DNA of 47,130 bases from Pinguiococcus pyrenoidosus (Eukaryota; Sar; Pinguiophyceae; Pinguiochrysidales; Pinguiochrysidaceae), in the NCBI GenBank assembly GCA_019677205.1, contig JAAMXY010004250.1, positions 48,107 through 95,236 of the forward strand, given 5' to 3'. How positions within the stretch are numbered: the first letter of the stretch is position 1; each line of letters begins with the position of its first letter. Both the position numbers and the translations under genes were made by a program. Shown piece by piece: positions 21,601-32,227 of the stretch. The notes beneath the pieces are model-generated. The model saw only the letters and a list, made by a program, of their open reading frames with translations. It did no database searches and had not been told where the DNA came from.

Positions 21601-24600
21601 TGAGACGCTCTGCAGCGCAAGCTCGGGATAGAATCTCAGCTGGCAAGCGAATGCCACCAGCATCGGCTCCCACGCGCTCAACGACAGCCCGCCTGGCTCA
21701 GCTTCGCAGAGAGATCCACGTGACGAAGGGGCGTCGGCATCCGCTCCCGCCGAGAGCCCAGCATCCGTTCCCGCCGAATGCCCAGCATCTCCACCAGCGG
21801 CAAGCGCCCTACAGGCATCGCCTATCGCGTCCCTCGCCCACTTTTCAATGGCCCGCTGAAAGCACAGCGCGAAGCCCTTCGCGTCGGTTGCTTCCAGTAC
21901 GAGGCTCCTCGCGCACTCCAAGAGAAGAGACATGGCAAGCGTGAAACGCTTGGCCATCAATTTCCCGCCTTGCATTTCTGGGATTAGGATCAACAGGTCC
22001 TTGAAGATAGACACTGCAGGCCCACCGGGATACCTAGCAAGCACCGCGAGGATTGCTTTGCTGGCGAGCAGCTCGCCGTCGTCAAGCGAGAACGGTATGT
22101 CTTCCCGCCCTCTCTTCATTCGATCCCAAAGGCGAATTGCGATGCTCGCGGCATCGCTGTCTAAACACACAAAGTCCTCCAAGCCAGCTTCCAGTAGCAT
22201 CGTCGCAAGTGCAGCTCGCGTCCGATCGCCCGTCGAGCTGCTGAACCAGGTCAGGATTGCCTTCAGCACGGCAGCTTTGTTCGTCAATGGCTCTGCACGA
22301 AAGACGGTCGACAAGACGTCCATAGATGCCGGGCGCTGACGGCAGCGTGATGCGAAGGCGTCCAGTCCTTGCGCGATCACATCAAGCCTCTCTGGTTTTT
22401 CATTTCGCAGCGCGTCCAGGAACGTCTTGACGAGTGACTCGTCGGACATCAGGCTACTCAACTTCTCTCCGAACTGCAGCTTTGGAAGCACGCTCTCCGG
22501 CAGTTGAGAAAGCTTTTGCACAAACGGATCCGCAAGACGCTTCAGCATGTTCATGGACCCGTCGGGAAGCCGGCGGAAAGCATCTTGGCGCAGCAGCCAG
22601 CTGAGTACGTTCTTCGCCTGTCTCATGGTGGGTTCGGCGATCTCAGCAGCTTTTCCGTCGCCGCAATCGGCAACCGACTGCGCGACGACCCCAGAGGATA
22701 GAAACACTCCGAGGCATTGAACAAAGCCTGACGCTCCCGCTTGATCGTCTTGGTCGCTCTCGCCCTGCTGCACGGCGAAGTCTAGCGCCGACTTCAGAGT
22801 TGCTTGAAGACAGTCAAAAAGACAGGACGCCGCGGACGCGTACGACGCGGCAAACCCGCCAGGGGCTTCACGAGCAATCCAGTAGTGCACCTGCAAGCAC
22901 GCGCAAATCTGCTCGATCGTCTCGTCTATCCCGGATTGGTCATCCGAAGAGACTTGGCCTGCACAAGACTGTAAGAGCCGGGCGATGCCCGAATGATCAG
23001 AGGGGGCCGTCGCTTGACCAGCGGCGATCGACAGAGTTCGAATCACCGTGGCCTGGTACACAAGTAATGCAGTTGGCAAAAGCGACAGCACACTCCTGAT
23101 ATTTCGAGCATCCTTCCGGGTCAGCTCGGCAGACATCAACGCCGAGTCTCCCGCAGCGGCCATCTCAAGGGCACGGATTACGGTAGCATTTTCCAGGAGG
23201 CTTGGCTGTACTCGCCCAATCGCCGTGAATACGATGGGCCCTGGCGGTAGTTTCCGCTTCCGGTGTGCTCGGAGAAGCTCAGGAAGGAGCATCTGGTCCG
23301 CGCACAGCACTTGCCATGGTCCCACGCCAAGTTCCTGTGGAGAATCGTCAGCAGCACCGGACGGAGCACTCAGCACCTCCGCGCAATGCCTCGCAGCTTC
23401 TCGAGCGCCCGCACCTGCGAGCTCTTCGAGGCTCAAGAGGTAGCTTCGAAGAATGTGCTCGGCGTTCGCTCTCGTGTCCACGCCCGCGACCTCATTGGGA
23501 GCATCCCCGGAACACCGCGGCACAAGGTCTATACGCCAGTCCTTCGCGACGGATCCCAAGATGTCACGAGCTTGCGATTGCCGTGCGCGAGATCCCGTTT
23601 GGGCGAGCAACGCTCTCGCTGCGACGGTGATAAGCGTCCTAAGCTCTTGCTTCGCCGCACCGCCCATTGCGGCGCCGTTGCCGCTTCGGTACTTGCGTTG
23701 CTGGTCCTTGGTCGACAGGACGACGATCATTGCCGGCAGCAGTGGACTCGAGTCCAGCATCATGATCTTGCTCAAGGCTCGGCAAAAAAGGCGAGCCGCG
23801 AACTTCCCAGCAATCTCGTTCTGAAGACTGTCCAGAGCGGACCTCATCAACTGGCGGGTGCGCTGGGGCAAGTGCATTCCGTGGGCGACAAGCACCTCTG
23901 CAGGACTCACGCCCATCACGGCCATTGAGGCAGCGACTACCAAGTGGCACGGTCTATCAAGGCGAGTCGGCTTGGACGAGACGAGCGGCCAGGCCTCTAA
24001 CAAGGCCGTCGCTGCTAAACTGACTACCGACGGGTCGACAGCGATCAGCTTCATCAGAGCAGCGAGGACGCCCGATCGACTGCCGGTCTCGTATTGGACT
24101 GCAAGGGCTTCTCGCACAAAAGCCATCTGCTGCCGAAGTCGCAATCGCTGGACGAGTCGCCGGAGCTGCTGATCTTCGCTTTGGTTCTGCTTCGCCCTGG
24201 GCACGGAGCGAACGAAGTCCATCACCAGCCTCGATTCCGCCGACTCCTCTGAATGAAGCGCTTCCGCAAGCACCTCGTTTGCGAAATCCTTCAAACGAGG
24301 CGCACTGCTGCCATCGCCGAGGAACTGAAGAAGCGAGTCAAGTGGCGTTGCTGCCTCGGTCGTGCTTTCCGCAACCACAGTGATCGATTGCGTCCAGTTG
24401 AGGCGAAGCTCGCTCTCCTTGCTCCGACCAGACCGTGTGGACGATCCAAGCAAATCCTCAAGAGGTCGACACACGAGATCTCTCAACAGGTGGATGTACT
24501 CCTCCTTGTCTGAGGACCGCCATAGATGGAACGAGCCCAACAGCTTGAGCACGTCAAACTTGGCTCGTACAAACGACTCCGACAGAAGCGTGGCATACTT

Positions 24601-26625
24601 GTGCACCAGCCGGAGCCAGACAATCCAGGCATTCTGTTGCATGCTTTGCTCCTCCCATTCCTCCGTGCTGCCGCCGACGGCAGGTTCCAGCTTCGCCCTC
24701 AAGCCAACTAGCGTTTGCATGAGAGGCAGCGCTTGTGCCACGTGGGCCACTAGGCCCTCCCAAAGCCTTGTGCCAGCACTTCGGCTTCTCGCCCGATCCC
24801 CAAGAAGCTTGCCCAGACGCTGCAGACGCAAAAGGGTTGCATCCACAACGCTCAGCGCAGCGAGGGAGACGTCCGTCACCGGACTGAGGCATGCCCTCGT
24901 CAGGTGAAGTCTCGTCAAGCTCTGGGGAAAGACCAACGACTGCAGCGACGAGTCTGGACTCTGCGCCACAGACTCGGGAAGATACACAGGCAGCGAGTGC
25001 AGTAGCCCCGCCAAGAGCGTGAACCCTGCGAAGGTCTGGCGCTGAGCACCCTCTGCAGCATCACCGACGGGAGCCTCCGAAGGCCTCTCGCTGGTTCTTT
25101 CGTGAGTTTCCACACTAATGCCTCTTGCGGCCCAAAACGGGGGAAGCTGCTCAAAGAAGGGTCGGATAAGGCTTGGGCTCCGAGAGAGCACTTGCACGAG
25201 AAGCTCCTCCTGGTCTGCGTCATTCAGAGCGCCGCGGACTAAACCGAGAGACGTCCGGAGAAGTGCGCGTTTGGACTTCTCCTTCATTGCACCGTCCCGC
25301 CCACCGCGTGCTGGAAGGAGCGGCGAGCTTCCACACTCGCACAGGACGTTGAAAAGCAGCGAACGAGCTTCTTCTCTTGCCGCTGCTGCTGCCGCTGCTG
25401 CCGCTGCTGCTGCTGCTCTATGACGCTTCTGCGACGCGCTTTCCTGTCCCTCGTCGCCAGTTGAGGTCGCGTTCGGGTCGTGCTCCGCGAAGGCTGCAAG
25501 CCGGAGGCTGTCCAAGGCATAGATTCCGTAGAGCTCCCTCGCATTGTGTGGGCGCCCCTGGAGCACATGCCGGACGTGGCTGGACTGAAGGGTGCGGAGC
25601 ACGAGAAGCTGGGTGCCCGGCGGGTCGTTGTGTAGTCTGCGCAGAAGACCACCCAGTGGAGACTCCCGAGCCCCCGCCAAGAGCGCCGAGGGAAGCCTTG
25701 GCAAATCGCGAAGACAACAAAACGCCACACCAAGTAGCGCGCAGCACAAGTCCCTCGTCGTGCAGGTCGCAGCTCCTGGCAGCGCGGAGTCGGTGGGCTG
25801 TTTGCCACCTGTTCCTGCTTTCGCCACGCGGCGCTGGCTCAGAAGCGCCTGAAACGTCCGTCCACCCCATGCGAATTTGCTGCTCAGTTCCCTCGCTAGC
25901 TCCCCGTCCGAGAGCATCAGCGCCATGAACAGCCTGGAGGAAAGACACAAGCATCGGGGGGGGGAGGGGGGAGCAGGGGAACAACGGACAAAAGGACAAA
26001 AGGACAAGAGGAGCAAAAGAGACAAAAGGACAAAACGAACAAAGAGTCAAAAGGACAAAAGGAACAAAGAGCCGAAAGGGCAAAACGACAAAACGACAAA
26101 ATCAGCGATCCATACGTCAACCTCTGATCTGCGTCTCTGCAGGAGCAATCGCTTCCCCCCACAGTACTACGGTTTGTCAGAAGCATACCTCAATGTAGCG
26201 TGGACCACTGGCGCGTGGTCCGTGGTCAACTGCATGATGCAGGACTTCAGACGATCCTTCAGGATGCGCCTGGCAACATGCTTGCCAGCGCGACTCCTCA
26301 AGACGCAGCAGAGGAAAAGCGTGTGCGCACTTTGCAGACGCCAGCTTCTGCCTCTCTCCGGGAGGTCCCAGAGAATGAACGCCTCGTTCGCGCGAGGCGA
26401 CGCCTGGAGGTACTCGTGAACTGTGCTGGCATTGTCGACGAGCAGATCCGCGGTGCGGTGCACATCTGGCTGGCTGCCTGGTCGAATGATGTGCTCGGTG
26501 TAGCACAAGAACGGGTCCCAGCGCCAGTCATGCGCGACGCTCTGCCTCCACAGTGCTTCCAAAGACGTGGCGCAGGCATCGACGTCGCTGTCGTTGAGAG
26601 CGGCGAGAAGATCTTCCAAGTCCAT
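18682..26625 (-). CDS. URB1: URB1/Npa1-like nucleolar pre-ribosome scaffold
   Basis: Npa1/Urb1 is a very large helical-repeat protein of early pre-60S particles, needed for 27S rRNA processing. Exon 1 (26625-26189) begins MDLEDLLAALNDSDVDAC and ends ..VVHATLR. A 255-bp GT-AG intron (26188-25934) joins to LFMALMLSDGELARELSSKF, and this junction reproduces the family's Npa1-domain sequence around L-R-L-x-x-x-M followed by a conserved R-E-x-x-x-x-F. The second exon is a single 7.25-kb frame. The 2,562 residues are mostly leucine-rich helical repeats, with an alanine run near residue 330 and an AGTDAGLSAGADAD repeat near genomic 21720-21800. The C-terminus is basic (PKRRKSGEKQ.. QKRRKTR), a nucleolar signal. 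An alternative start lies at 26679. The assignment rests on the N-terminal match, size and basic tail; the middle is too divergent to judge by eye. Confidence 0.82.
25378..25417 (-). repeat. Trinucleotide run encoding polyalanine in the URB1-like gene
   Basis: An almost pure CTG/CCG run on the plus strand reads as GCA/GCG/GCC Ala codons on the coding strand, giving about 13 consecutive alanines. Confidence 0.8.
25986..26100 (+). repeat. Degenerate GACAAAAG repeat inside the URB1-like intron
   Basis: About fourteen 7-9-bp units such as GACAAAAG, GACAAAAC and AACAAAGAG fill much of the 255-bp intron. On the gene's own strand this reads CTTTTGTC, so the intron has a long pyrimidine-rich stretch. 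A run of guanines (25957-25970) precedes it. Confidence 0.75.
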
Positions 26626-27472
26626 CCTCGCAAAGCTCGCCGCACACAAAGCTGATGTTTCACGCTGATGCTGATGCAATCCCGAGAGGCACGCTCAAGT
26701 TGCGCTGCTCCATGACGATCCCTGAACGACGCAAATGGCCCGAGAAACGAGGTTTCGCGCCGCAAACGCAAACGTAAACGCAAAACCCCCCAGAGCAGCT
26801 GCAGCAGCAGCACCAGCAGCCGTGTTTGCCGCGCATCGGCGGATTTGGCGGCACTGCGCGCTCAAAACAAGAATCGCTCAAAATTGAACAATTAAACCGT
26901 GTGTGCTCAAAACAAGGCATCGTGCTCAAATGCTCAAATCAAAACGCTCACAATTCCGGAACTTCCGGAACCTCGTTCGGTGTTTCAGTTTTCGTTGTTT
27001 TCGGCGTTTTCGGTCTTCGTCTTTCGTCTTTCCTGGCTCAAGGTCCAGATTTGAGAAATCGAAAGTATATTTTTTTTTGAACTTCACGGGAGTGCTACAG
27101 CAGCTCAAGGCTTCAACTGTCGAGCATCGACCGTCCCCAGTCCAATCAGTGGTGGTGGCCACGCCGCCTCGGAGCGACTGCTTCCGCATTCTACGCCAGC
27201 TTCAAGCGCTGACCGTTCGGCGCACAAGCTGTGACGCCCCGGAAAGCTGGAGCGGACCTCGTCCACCGAGCGCTGGCTCTTCTCCAATGGAATTCAAGGA
27301 CTTTCCAAACCGTTTCTAGGAAAGTGGAGCAAGATCAGAACACATCACGGGTGGCGTTATGAATGACCGCTTGTGGCACTCGCGTATGGAAATCCCCTCG
27401 CTTCGAGAGCGGGCAGTTGCGACAAGGTTTCCACGCGCAACCCGTGGTCTGAGGACACGCGCGAGGAGGGAT
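26626..27472. other. Divergent intergenic region
   Basis: This 847-bp region lies between URB1-like and the acidic-protein gene. It includes a CAG-type run (26797-26820) and an AT-rich part (26865-27085) with several GCTCAAA(A) repeats and a T9 run at 27069-27077. No gene is supported. The open frame of the downstream gene extends back to 27359, but the natural start appears to be 27473. Confidence 0.4.
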
Positions 27473-29122
27473 ATGGCCAGCACGGACTCGGACGATGACT
27501 GGGGCGACATCGAGGGATCTGCGGAGAACATGGCGCGGCTGACCATCCACAGCGCCCCGCTCAGCTTGCCCGCGGGAGCTGAGGAAGAGGAGGACGACGA
27601 CTGGGGAGACTTGGAAGTGAGAGAGTCGAATTTGGCCGTGCACGATGCGCTGGGCGCCACCAGGGCGCCCTCCGCCAAGGCAGCGTCCGGCCTGCCGAAC
27701 CTGGACGCCGCGCATGACGACTTCGGCCTGGACCTTGACGTGATCGACGAGTCCGGCGGCGGCGCCAACATGCTTCAGCTGCGCATGCGCGGTGCGGACG
27801 GCAACAGAATGCAGCCGGCGGCAGCCGCTTCGAGCACGTCGAATTCCCCGAGGGCGCAGTACAACCGGTTCACGCAGCAGTGGGAGGGGGGCTTCGAGGT
27901 GGACATGACCGAGTTCGACTCCTCGGGCGACGAGACCGAGGCCAGCAAGCAGCAGCGCTTGATTGACCGGGTGGGCTCCTTCCAAGAGGACGACACCGAT
28001 GACTGGGACGACGACTTTGCCGACGCACCGTCGCCGAAGGCGCTCGGGAAGCTCCCGAAGTCCAAGGCGGGCAAAGCCGCGGGCGTCGCCAAGAAGAGCG
28101 GCGCCGGTCCCTGCCTCATCACGCTGGAGGACATGGAGGCGCAGGGCATCATGCCGTCGCAGGCCACGCCGCGGTACAATCCCGAGGACATGCTGCCCTT
28201 CTACGCAGAAGACGAGAACGAGCTCGAGGACGTCGACGAGATTCGCACTGTCGACATGGAGCAACGAAACAGCGGCGTGGCGCCGAACCTGGGGGCGCTG
28301 GGCCTGTCGCCGAACCGAACGCGCGGCCGGGCGGGCGCGGGGCCGACCCTGGTCAGGCCAGAGGATGTAAATTTGTCCCAAGTGGCCGGGCAGGACGGGC
28401 AGCGCAGCGTGTTCGTCGACGAGCAGAACCGATGGGTTCAGGTGGAAGGTGTATACATGGGGAATCTAGAGAATCGTGTGGTGGACTTAGAGCACGTCCG
28501 GCGCATGAGTAGCTCGGCGGGGTCGTCCGGGAGCCAGCGCATGTCCTCCTCCGACGACTTCGACCTGCCCCGAGCAGTCATTTCTTACTTTGATCGGTGC
28601 GAAGAGGAGCACCACGAGATCATGCGGCTGATTCTCGGCGAGGCCCTCTTCCGGCGCCTCCGGCGCGAGGGCAAGGAGCGGCTCAAGGCTCGCTCGCCAT
28701 ATCTGCAGCACGACGACGACAGCGCCTCGGAGGCGACGTCGGACTCGGGAAACTCGGACGACATCCCGGGGGAGATCGGGTACACGACCGGCACGCCGGA
28801 CTCGGCCAGGCGGCGACGGTCCATGCGCGCCAAGGTCGAGCAAATCGAGGCGCCAAACTCCGGATACCGCCGGCGACCGGCATCGCAGCGGGTCATGCAG
28901 CGCGGCGCGGGCACGAACACCGGCGCGATGCGCTCCTCCGGATGGGTTCGGACGGCCGGGCCGGTGCGCGCACAGCAGCCCATCAGCATCGATACGTCCA
29001 CCCCGAACCGCCCGCTGAACTCCAAAATAGACGACCAGGAGCGCATCCTGTCCGCGTACGGGAGGCAGCTCCGGCGGTTTAGTGAAGCGCGGAGGATGGC
29101 GCTTGGACGCGCAGAGCTTTGA
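27473..29122 (+). CDS. Acidic, largely disordered protein with repeated DDWGD-type motifs
   Basis: The family is not firmly recognised. The 549-residue product begins MASTDSDDDWGDIEGSAENM, then EEEDDDWGDLEVRESNLAV and later DDTDDWDDDFADAPSPKA: three acidic tryptophan motifs in the first 200 residues. Further on are RYNPEDMLPFY, DEQNRWVQVEGVYMGNLENR and a helical block AVISYFDRCEEEHHEIMRL followed by a charged segment (FRRLRREGKERLKARSP). The end is basic-helical (AYGRQLRRFSEARRMALG). The combination of D/E-W-D/E-F motifs with an NRWV-type segment faintly recalls the Byr4/Bfa1 class of spindle-pole scaffold proteins, but this is only a hint. Intronless. The upstream in-frame ATG at 27359 is possible; 27473 is preferred because the preceding residues look like UTR. 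Confidence 0.7.
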   Translation: MASTDSDDDWGDIEGSAENMARLTIHSAPLSLPAGAEEEEDDDWGDLEVRESNLAVHDALGATRAPSAKAASGLPNLDAAHDDFGLDLDVIDESGGGANMLQLRMRGADGNRMQPAAAASSTSNSPRAQYNRFTQQWEGGFEVDMTEFDSSGDETEASKQQRLIDRVGSFQEDDTDDWDDDFADAPSPKALGKLPKSKAGKAAGVAKKSGAGPCLITLEDMEAQGIMPSQATPRYNPEDMLPFYAEDENELEDVDEIRTVDMEQRNSGVAPNLGALGLSPNRTRGRAGAGPTLVRPEDVNLSQVAGQDGQRSVFVDEQNRWVQVEGVYMGNLENRVVDLEHVRRMSSSAGSSGSQRMSSSDDFDLPRAVISYFDRCEEEHHEIMRLILGEALFRRLRREGKERLKARSPYLQHDDDSASEATSDSGNSDDIPGEIGYTTGTPDSARRRRSMRAKVEQIEAPNSGYRRRPASQRVMQRGAGTNTGAMRSSGWVRTAGPVRAQQPISIDTSTPNRPLNSKIDDQERILSAYGRQLRRFSEARRMALGRAEL

Positions 29123-29196
29123 TTGCGCGGAGGGCTTTGGTTGCGCGCAGAGCTTAAGAACCACGCACGAAGCGAACCGAAGATTCTTCTGCTCCT

Positions 29197-29667
29197 TCAT
29201 TGCCGAGTCTCGTCGCTGGTGTCAGACGCGGTTGCTACAATCTCGCCTTCTTCCTCATGCAGCCGCAGGAGTCTATCGTAGTCGTCCCGAGCAATGGCAT
29301 GCTGCTCCATCACTCTGGAAATCGCGGATTCTATGCTGGCAACATCGATGGCCTCACTCTGCTGCCTTGCGTACTGCTTCGTCATATACACCACGCCGGC
29401 CAGAGTGCCCACGATCTTCGCCGTGTCGCCCGGCGTGCAAGTCTCTAGCTCCTCCCTGACAATCTGACTAACATACCTGGCGAACTCGCTGTGTGGCCCG
29501 GCGGCGCTCTGCAGCAGCTCCGCGGCTAGATCCTCCGCCAGTGCCACAGGCGCTGACACCGCCGCAGCCGCCGCTGCTGCCGCCGCTGCTGCTTCCGCCG
29601 CCTCCGCCTGGCCTTCAGCGTCGCCGTTGACGAACCCAGAGAAGTCTGGGACGCCGTGGTCCGCCAT
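29197..29667 (-). CDS. Unknown 156-residue protein with polyalanine stretch
   Basis: It starts MADHGVPDFSGFVNGDAEGQ, has an alanine-rich segment (about 29560-29608), then a helical body: LAEDLAAELLQSAAGPHSEFARYVSQIVREELE, TCTPGDTAKIVGTLAGVVYMTK and VASIESAISRVMEQHAIARDDYDRLL. The body looks like a compact helical domain with conserved-looking spacing but I cannot name it. The open frame extends upstream to 30048, through the promoter and coding start of the divergent gene, so the ATG at 29667 was chosen. It converges on the acidic-protein gene with only 74 bp between stops. Confidence 0.65.
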   Translation of the reverse strand: MADHGVPDFSGFVNGDAEGQAEAAEAAAAAAAAAAAVSAPVALAEDLAAELLQSAAGPHSEFARYVSQIVREELETCTPGDTAKIVGTLAGVVYMTKQYARQQSEAIDVASIESAISRVMEQHAIARDDYDRLLRLHEEEGEIVATASDTSDETRQ

Positions 29668-29821
29668 GCTGCTGGCGGTGGCGCATCGATCGGTCTCGAA
29701 GGCCGATTCCTGCTTCAACCGTATTCGGCCATAGGCTAGTGCAGATACGAACTCAAAAAAGGCGGGCTTTTCAAAGAACGTACGTCTGCCAGACACGGCG
29801 GGCGCGTCGCCAAAGCTCAAC
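29668..29821. promoter_or_regulatory. Compact divergent promoter region
   Basis: Only 154 bp separate two outward-facing start codons, so both promoters must share or overlap this interval. No TATA box or named operator was identified. Confidence 0.5.
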
Positions 29822-31945
29822 ATGCTCGCCAACCACGTGGCGCTCGTGCTCTTGAGTCTCTCGCTCGGAGCGAGCGCTCTCCGCGTGCCGCTGCGCTGTG
29901 CGGCGTTCAGCGCCGCGAGCGGCGCCGTCGCGCAAAATGCCGAAGCGCTCAAGCTGCGCGTCCTGCGCGACATCGTTGCCCTCGAGAGCGCCTCCCAAAA
30001 GCCGCAGCTGCCCGAGGCCGAGGGGCGCGGATGGTTTGCCCGACGCAAGGCTCAGCGTGCGGCCAGGGTGCAGCAGCGGCGCACTGTGGCGATGATGGAA
30101 GCAGTGCTGGATGAGAGCATCACTGCGCTGGAGGACAGCTCGGCCAACCTGCGCTATGAGGATGCCACCGCGGACGGCGCCTGGAACCTCGTGTACACGC
30201 GGAATGGCAAGAAGGCGACGCGGTCACAGAAAGTGGCGCCGAATGACGGGCAGCAGCAGATCTTCGACGTGGCGAACCGCAGCTTCGACAACCTCGTGAC
30301 GTTCTCGCCGAAGAGCTTCCTCAACGCCAAGGTCGCTTACGAGCCCGTGGTGATGCCGGGCTCGTCGATGGTGCAGCGCCTGGACTGCCGCATCTCGAAA
30401 GCGGTGCTGCAGCTTCGTCCCTGGCTGCGCCTGCGCCTGCCGCTTCGCGGCAAGGGGTGGCTGGATTTCGTGTACATGGACGCGGATCTTCGGGTGACCA
30501 AGGGCAATCGCGGGTCAAGCTTCGTCCACGTCAAGGAAGGTAGCGAGTTGAATGGCATTCTGGCAAGCATGAGAAGCACCGGTGTCGACGCTCAAGAGGA
30601 GCAGGCCCCCCCGAAGGAGAGCAGTCCGCCAGAGAGTGTGGCCGCCGCCGAGCCGGTTCCTGCCGCGGAGGACGAAAGACCCGACGAGATCCAGGCGGAT
30701 TCGAAGCCGGCTCAAGTGGCTGGTCGCTTGAAAAGCGAGATTGCCAAGCAGCTGGACGAATTGAAGGAAATCAGGAAGCGCAAGGGCCACGATGTGCAGC
30801 TCGGTGGGGTGCAGGAACTGACGCCGCGTCGCAACGGCGCCATGCCGCCTTTGAGTGGTGCGACCGTAGCCTCCACCGCAGCATTCCCAACGGCCTCCAC
30901 GGCATCAGCTGCGGCAGGTGCTTCTGCAGTGGAAAAGAGCGACACCATCGCCGAGAGCAAAAAGAGCGCTCAGACCGACGCTCCCTCTAAGCTCGCGGCT
31001 AGCTCAGCTGGCACCAACGTCGTCGATAAGGCCGAAGCGGAAGCGAAAGAGAGAAACGAGCCTGAGACTCTTTCAACGGGAAGTAGTACCTCTGCGAAAA
31101 AGGACTTGAAGCCGGTGGACCCTGTCGAGAAACCTGTTGAAGGAAAAGGCGCTACTTCTATCCCGCCAAGCTTGGACAAGGACTCGGCGAAGCCTGTGGT
31201 AGAAGCGGCGAAGCCTGCGCCAGAAGCCGTAAAGCCTGTGCCAGAAGCCAAAAAGCCTGTGGTGGAAGCTGTGAAGCCCGTCGTGGAAGCGGCGAAGCCT
31301 GCGCCAGAAGCTGTAAAGCCTGTGCCAGAAGCCGCGAAGCCTGTCGTGGAAGCCGCGAAGCCCGTCGTGGAAGCCGCGAAGCCCGTCGTGGAAGCTGTGA
31401 AGCCTGCGCCAGAAGCCATGAAGCCTGTCGTGGAAGCCGCGAAGCCCGTCGTGGAAGCGACAAAGCCTGTAGCGGAAGCCATGAAGCCAGCGCCAGAAGC
31501 TTCAAAGCCTGTCGTGGAAGCCGCGAAGCCCGTCGTGGAAGCTGTGAAGCCTGCGCCAGAAGCCGTAAAGCCTGCAGCAGAAGCCGTGAAGCCTGCGCCA
31601 GAAGCTGTGAAGCCTGCAGTCGCGGCTCAGGAAATGAAGGCTCCAGCTGCCCCCGCGACAGCAGTCGATGTTGTCAAAGCGAAGCCGCCCGCACCACCCG
31701 CTCTGAAAAAAGAAGCCGCCCCTGCCGTTCCGGTCGCCATTGAACCCGCAGCAGGAAAGCAGGAGGTCAAGCACGAAGGGAAAAAGGAAGCCGCCACGCC
31801 TTCGATCGCAGCTCAAGAGGATGTGGGTGTAGCTGGGCAAGGGAAATATGGATGGAAGGGACCCTCCGGCGCTCTACTTGATCAGTTGATTGACAAGTTG
31901 GAGGAGGACGACGAACCCAAAACGCCGGAGAAGGTCAGCGGCTAA
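29822..31945 (+). CDS. PAP/fibrillin-domain plastid protein with signal peptide and KPxxEA repeat tail
   Basis: The 707-residue product has three parts. Residues 1-19 (MLANHVALVLLSLSLGASA) are a signal peptide, and cleavage before LRVPLRCAAF leaves a basic, Ser/Ala-rich transit-like segment. This is the bipartite form used for complex plastids, whose hallmark A-S-A-F-type site is here A-S-A-L. Residues about 75-245 resemble the plastid-lipid-associated protein (PAP/fibrillin) fold: GAWNLVYT, QIFDVANRSFDNLVTF and the closing GWLDFVYMDADLRVTKGNRGS. The rest is low complexity, including 21 heptads of KP(V/A)xEA(A/V) (31190-31630), and ends GKYGWKGPSGALLDQLIDKL. Fibrillins bind plastoglobule or thylakoid lipids. 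Plastid location is inferred from the N-terminus and domain. No intron was found. Confidence 0.8.
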   Translation: MLANHVALVLLSLSLGASALRVPLRCAAFSAASGAVAQNAEALKLRVLRDIVALESASQKPQLPEAEGRGWFARRKAQRAARVQQRRTVAMMEAVLDESITALEDSSANLRYEDATADGAWNLVYTRNGKKATRSQKVAPNDGQQQIFDVANRSFDNLVTFSPKSFLNAKVAYEPVVMPGSSMVQRLDCRISKAVLQLRPWLRLRLPLRGKGWLDFVYMDADLRVTKGNRGSSFVHVKEGSELNGILASMRSTGVDAQEEQAPPKESSPPESVAAAEPVPAAEDERPDEIQADSKPAQVAGRLKSEIAKQLDELKEIRKRKGHDVQLGGVQELTPRRNGAMPPLSGATVASTAAFPTASTASAAAGASAVEKSDTIAESKKSAQTDAPSKLAASSAGTNVVDKAEAEAKERNEPETLSTGSSTSAKKDLKPVDPVEKPVEGKGATSIPPSLDKDSAKPVVEAAKPAPEAVKPVPEAKKPVVEAVKPVVEAAKPAPEAVKPVPEAAKPVVEAAKPVVEAAKPVVEAVKPAPEAMKPVVEAAKPVVEATKPVAEAMKPAPEASKPVVEAAKPVVEAVKPAPEAVKPAAEAVKPAPEAVKPAVAAQEMKAPAAPATAVDVVKAKPPAPPALKKEAAPAVPVAIEPAAGKQEVKHEGKKEAATPSIAAQEDVGVAGQGKYGWKGPSGALLDQLIDKLEEDDEPKTPEKVSG
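31190..31630 (+). repeat. 21-bp coding minisatellite, 21 copies
   Basis: Each unit encodes a heptapeptide of form K-P-[VA]-[VPA]-E-A-x. The copies alternate irregularly between KPVVEA and KPAPEA types, and the last copy (KPAVAAQ) is degenerate. The array sits wholly inside the PAP/fibrillin-like gene and stays in frame. Confidence 0.9.
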
Positions 31946-32227
31946 GTGTTGGGCCCTAAGAATCAGGACGGTAGGTCTGGCGCGCCTTAAGCCGGTGCCT
32001 CCTGGGCAAATCCAAAAGCTGCCGTGAAGCAGCTCAGCACGTTTCAGAGTTTGCCGTATACTCTGTGGGTGACACAGTTTTTCTTTCCGAGCAACTAGTC
32101 AAGGCGTCACGCGTGTGCGCCCTACGCAGGACCTTGGATGCGACTTGCGAACGGTGCAAGAGAGGGGATAGGACCCGAGCTATGCTTTGCAAGGAAAATG
32201 CATTCATGTCGCTTATCAGACGACTTC

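Noticed and set aside
19363-24907. Numerous long plus-strand ORFs across the URB1-like region
   Set aside because: They are antisense shadows of a single 7.25-kb minus-strand exon in GC-rich DNA and carry no domain motifs.
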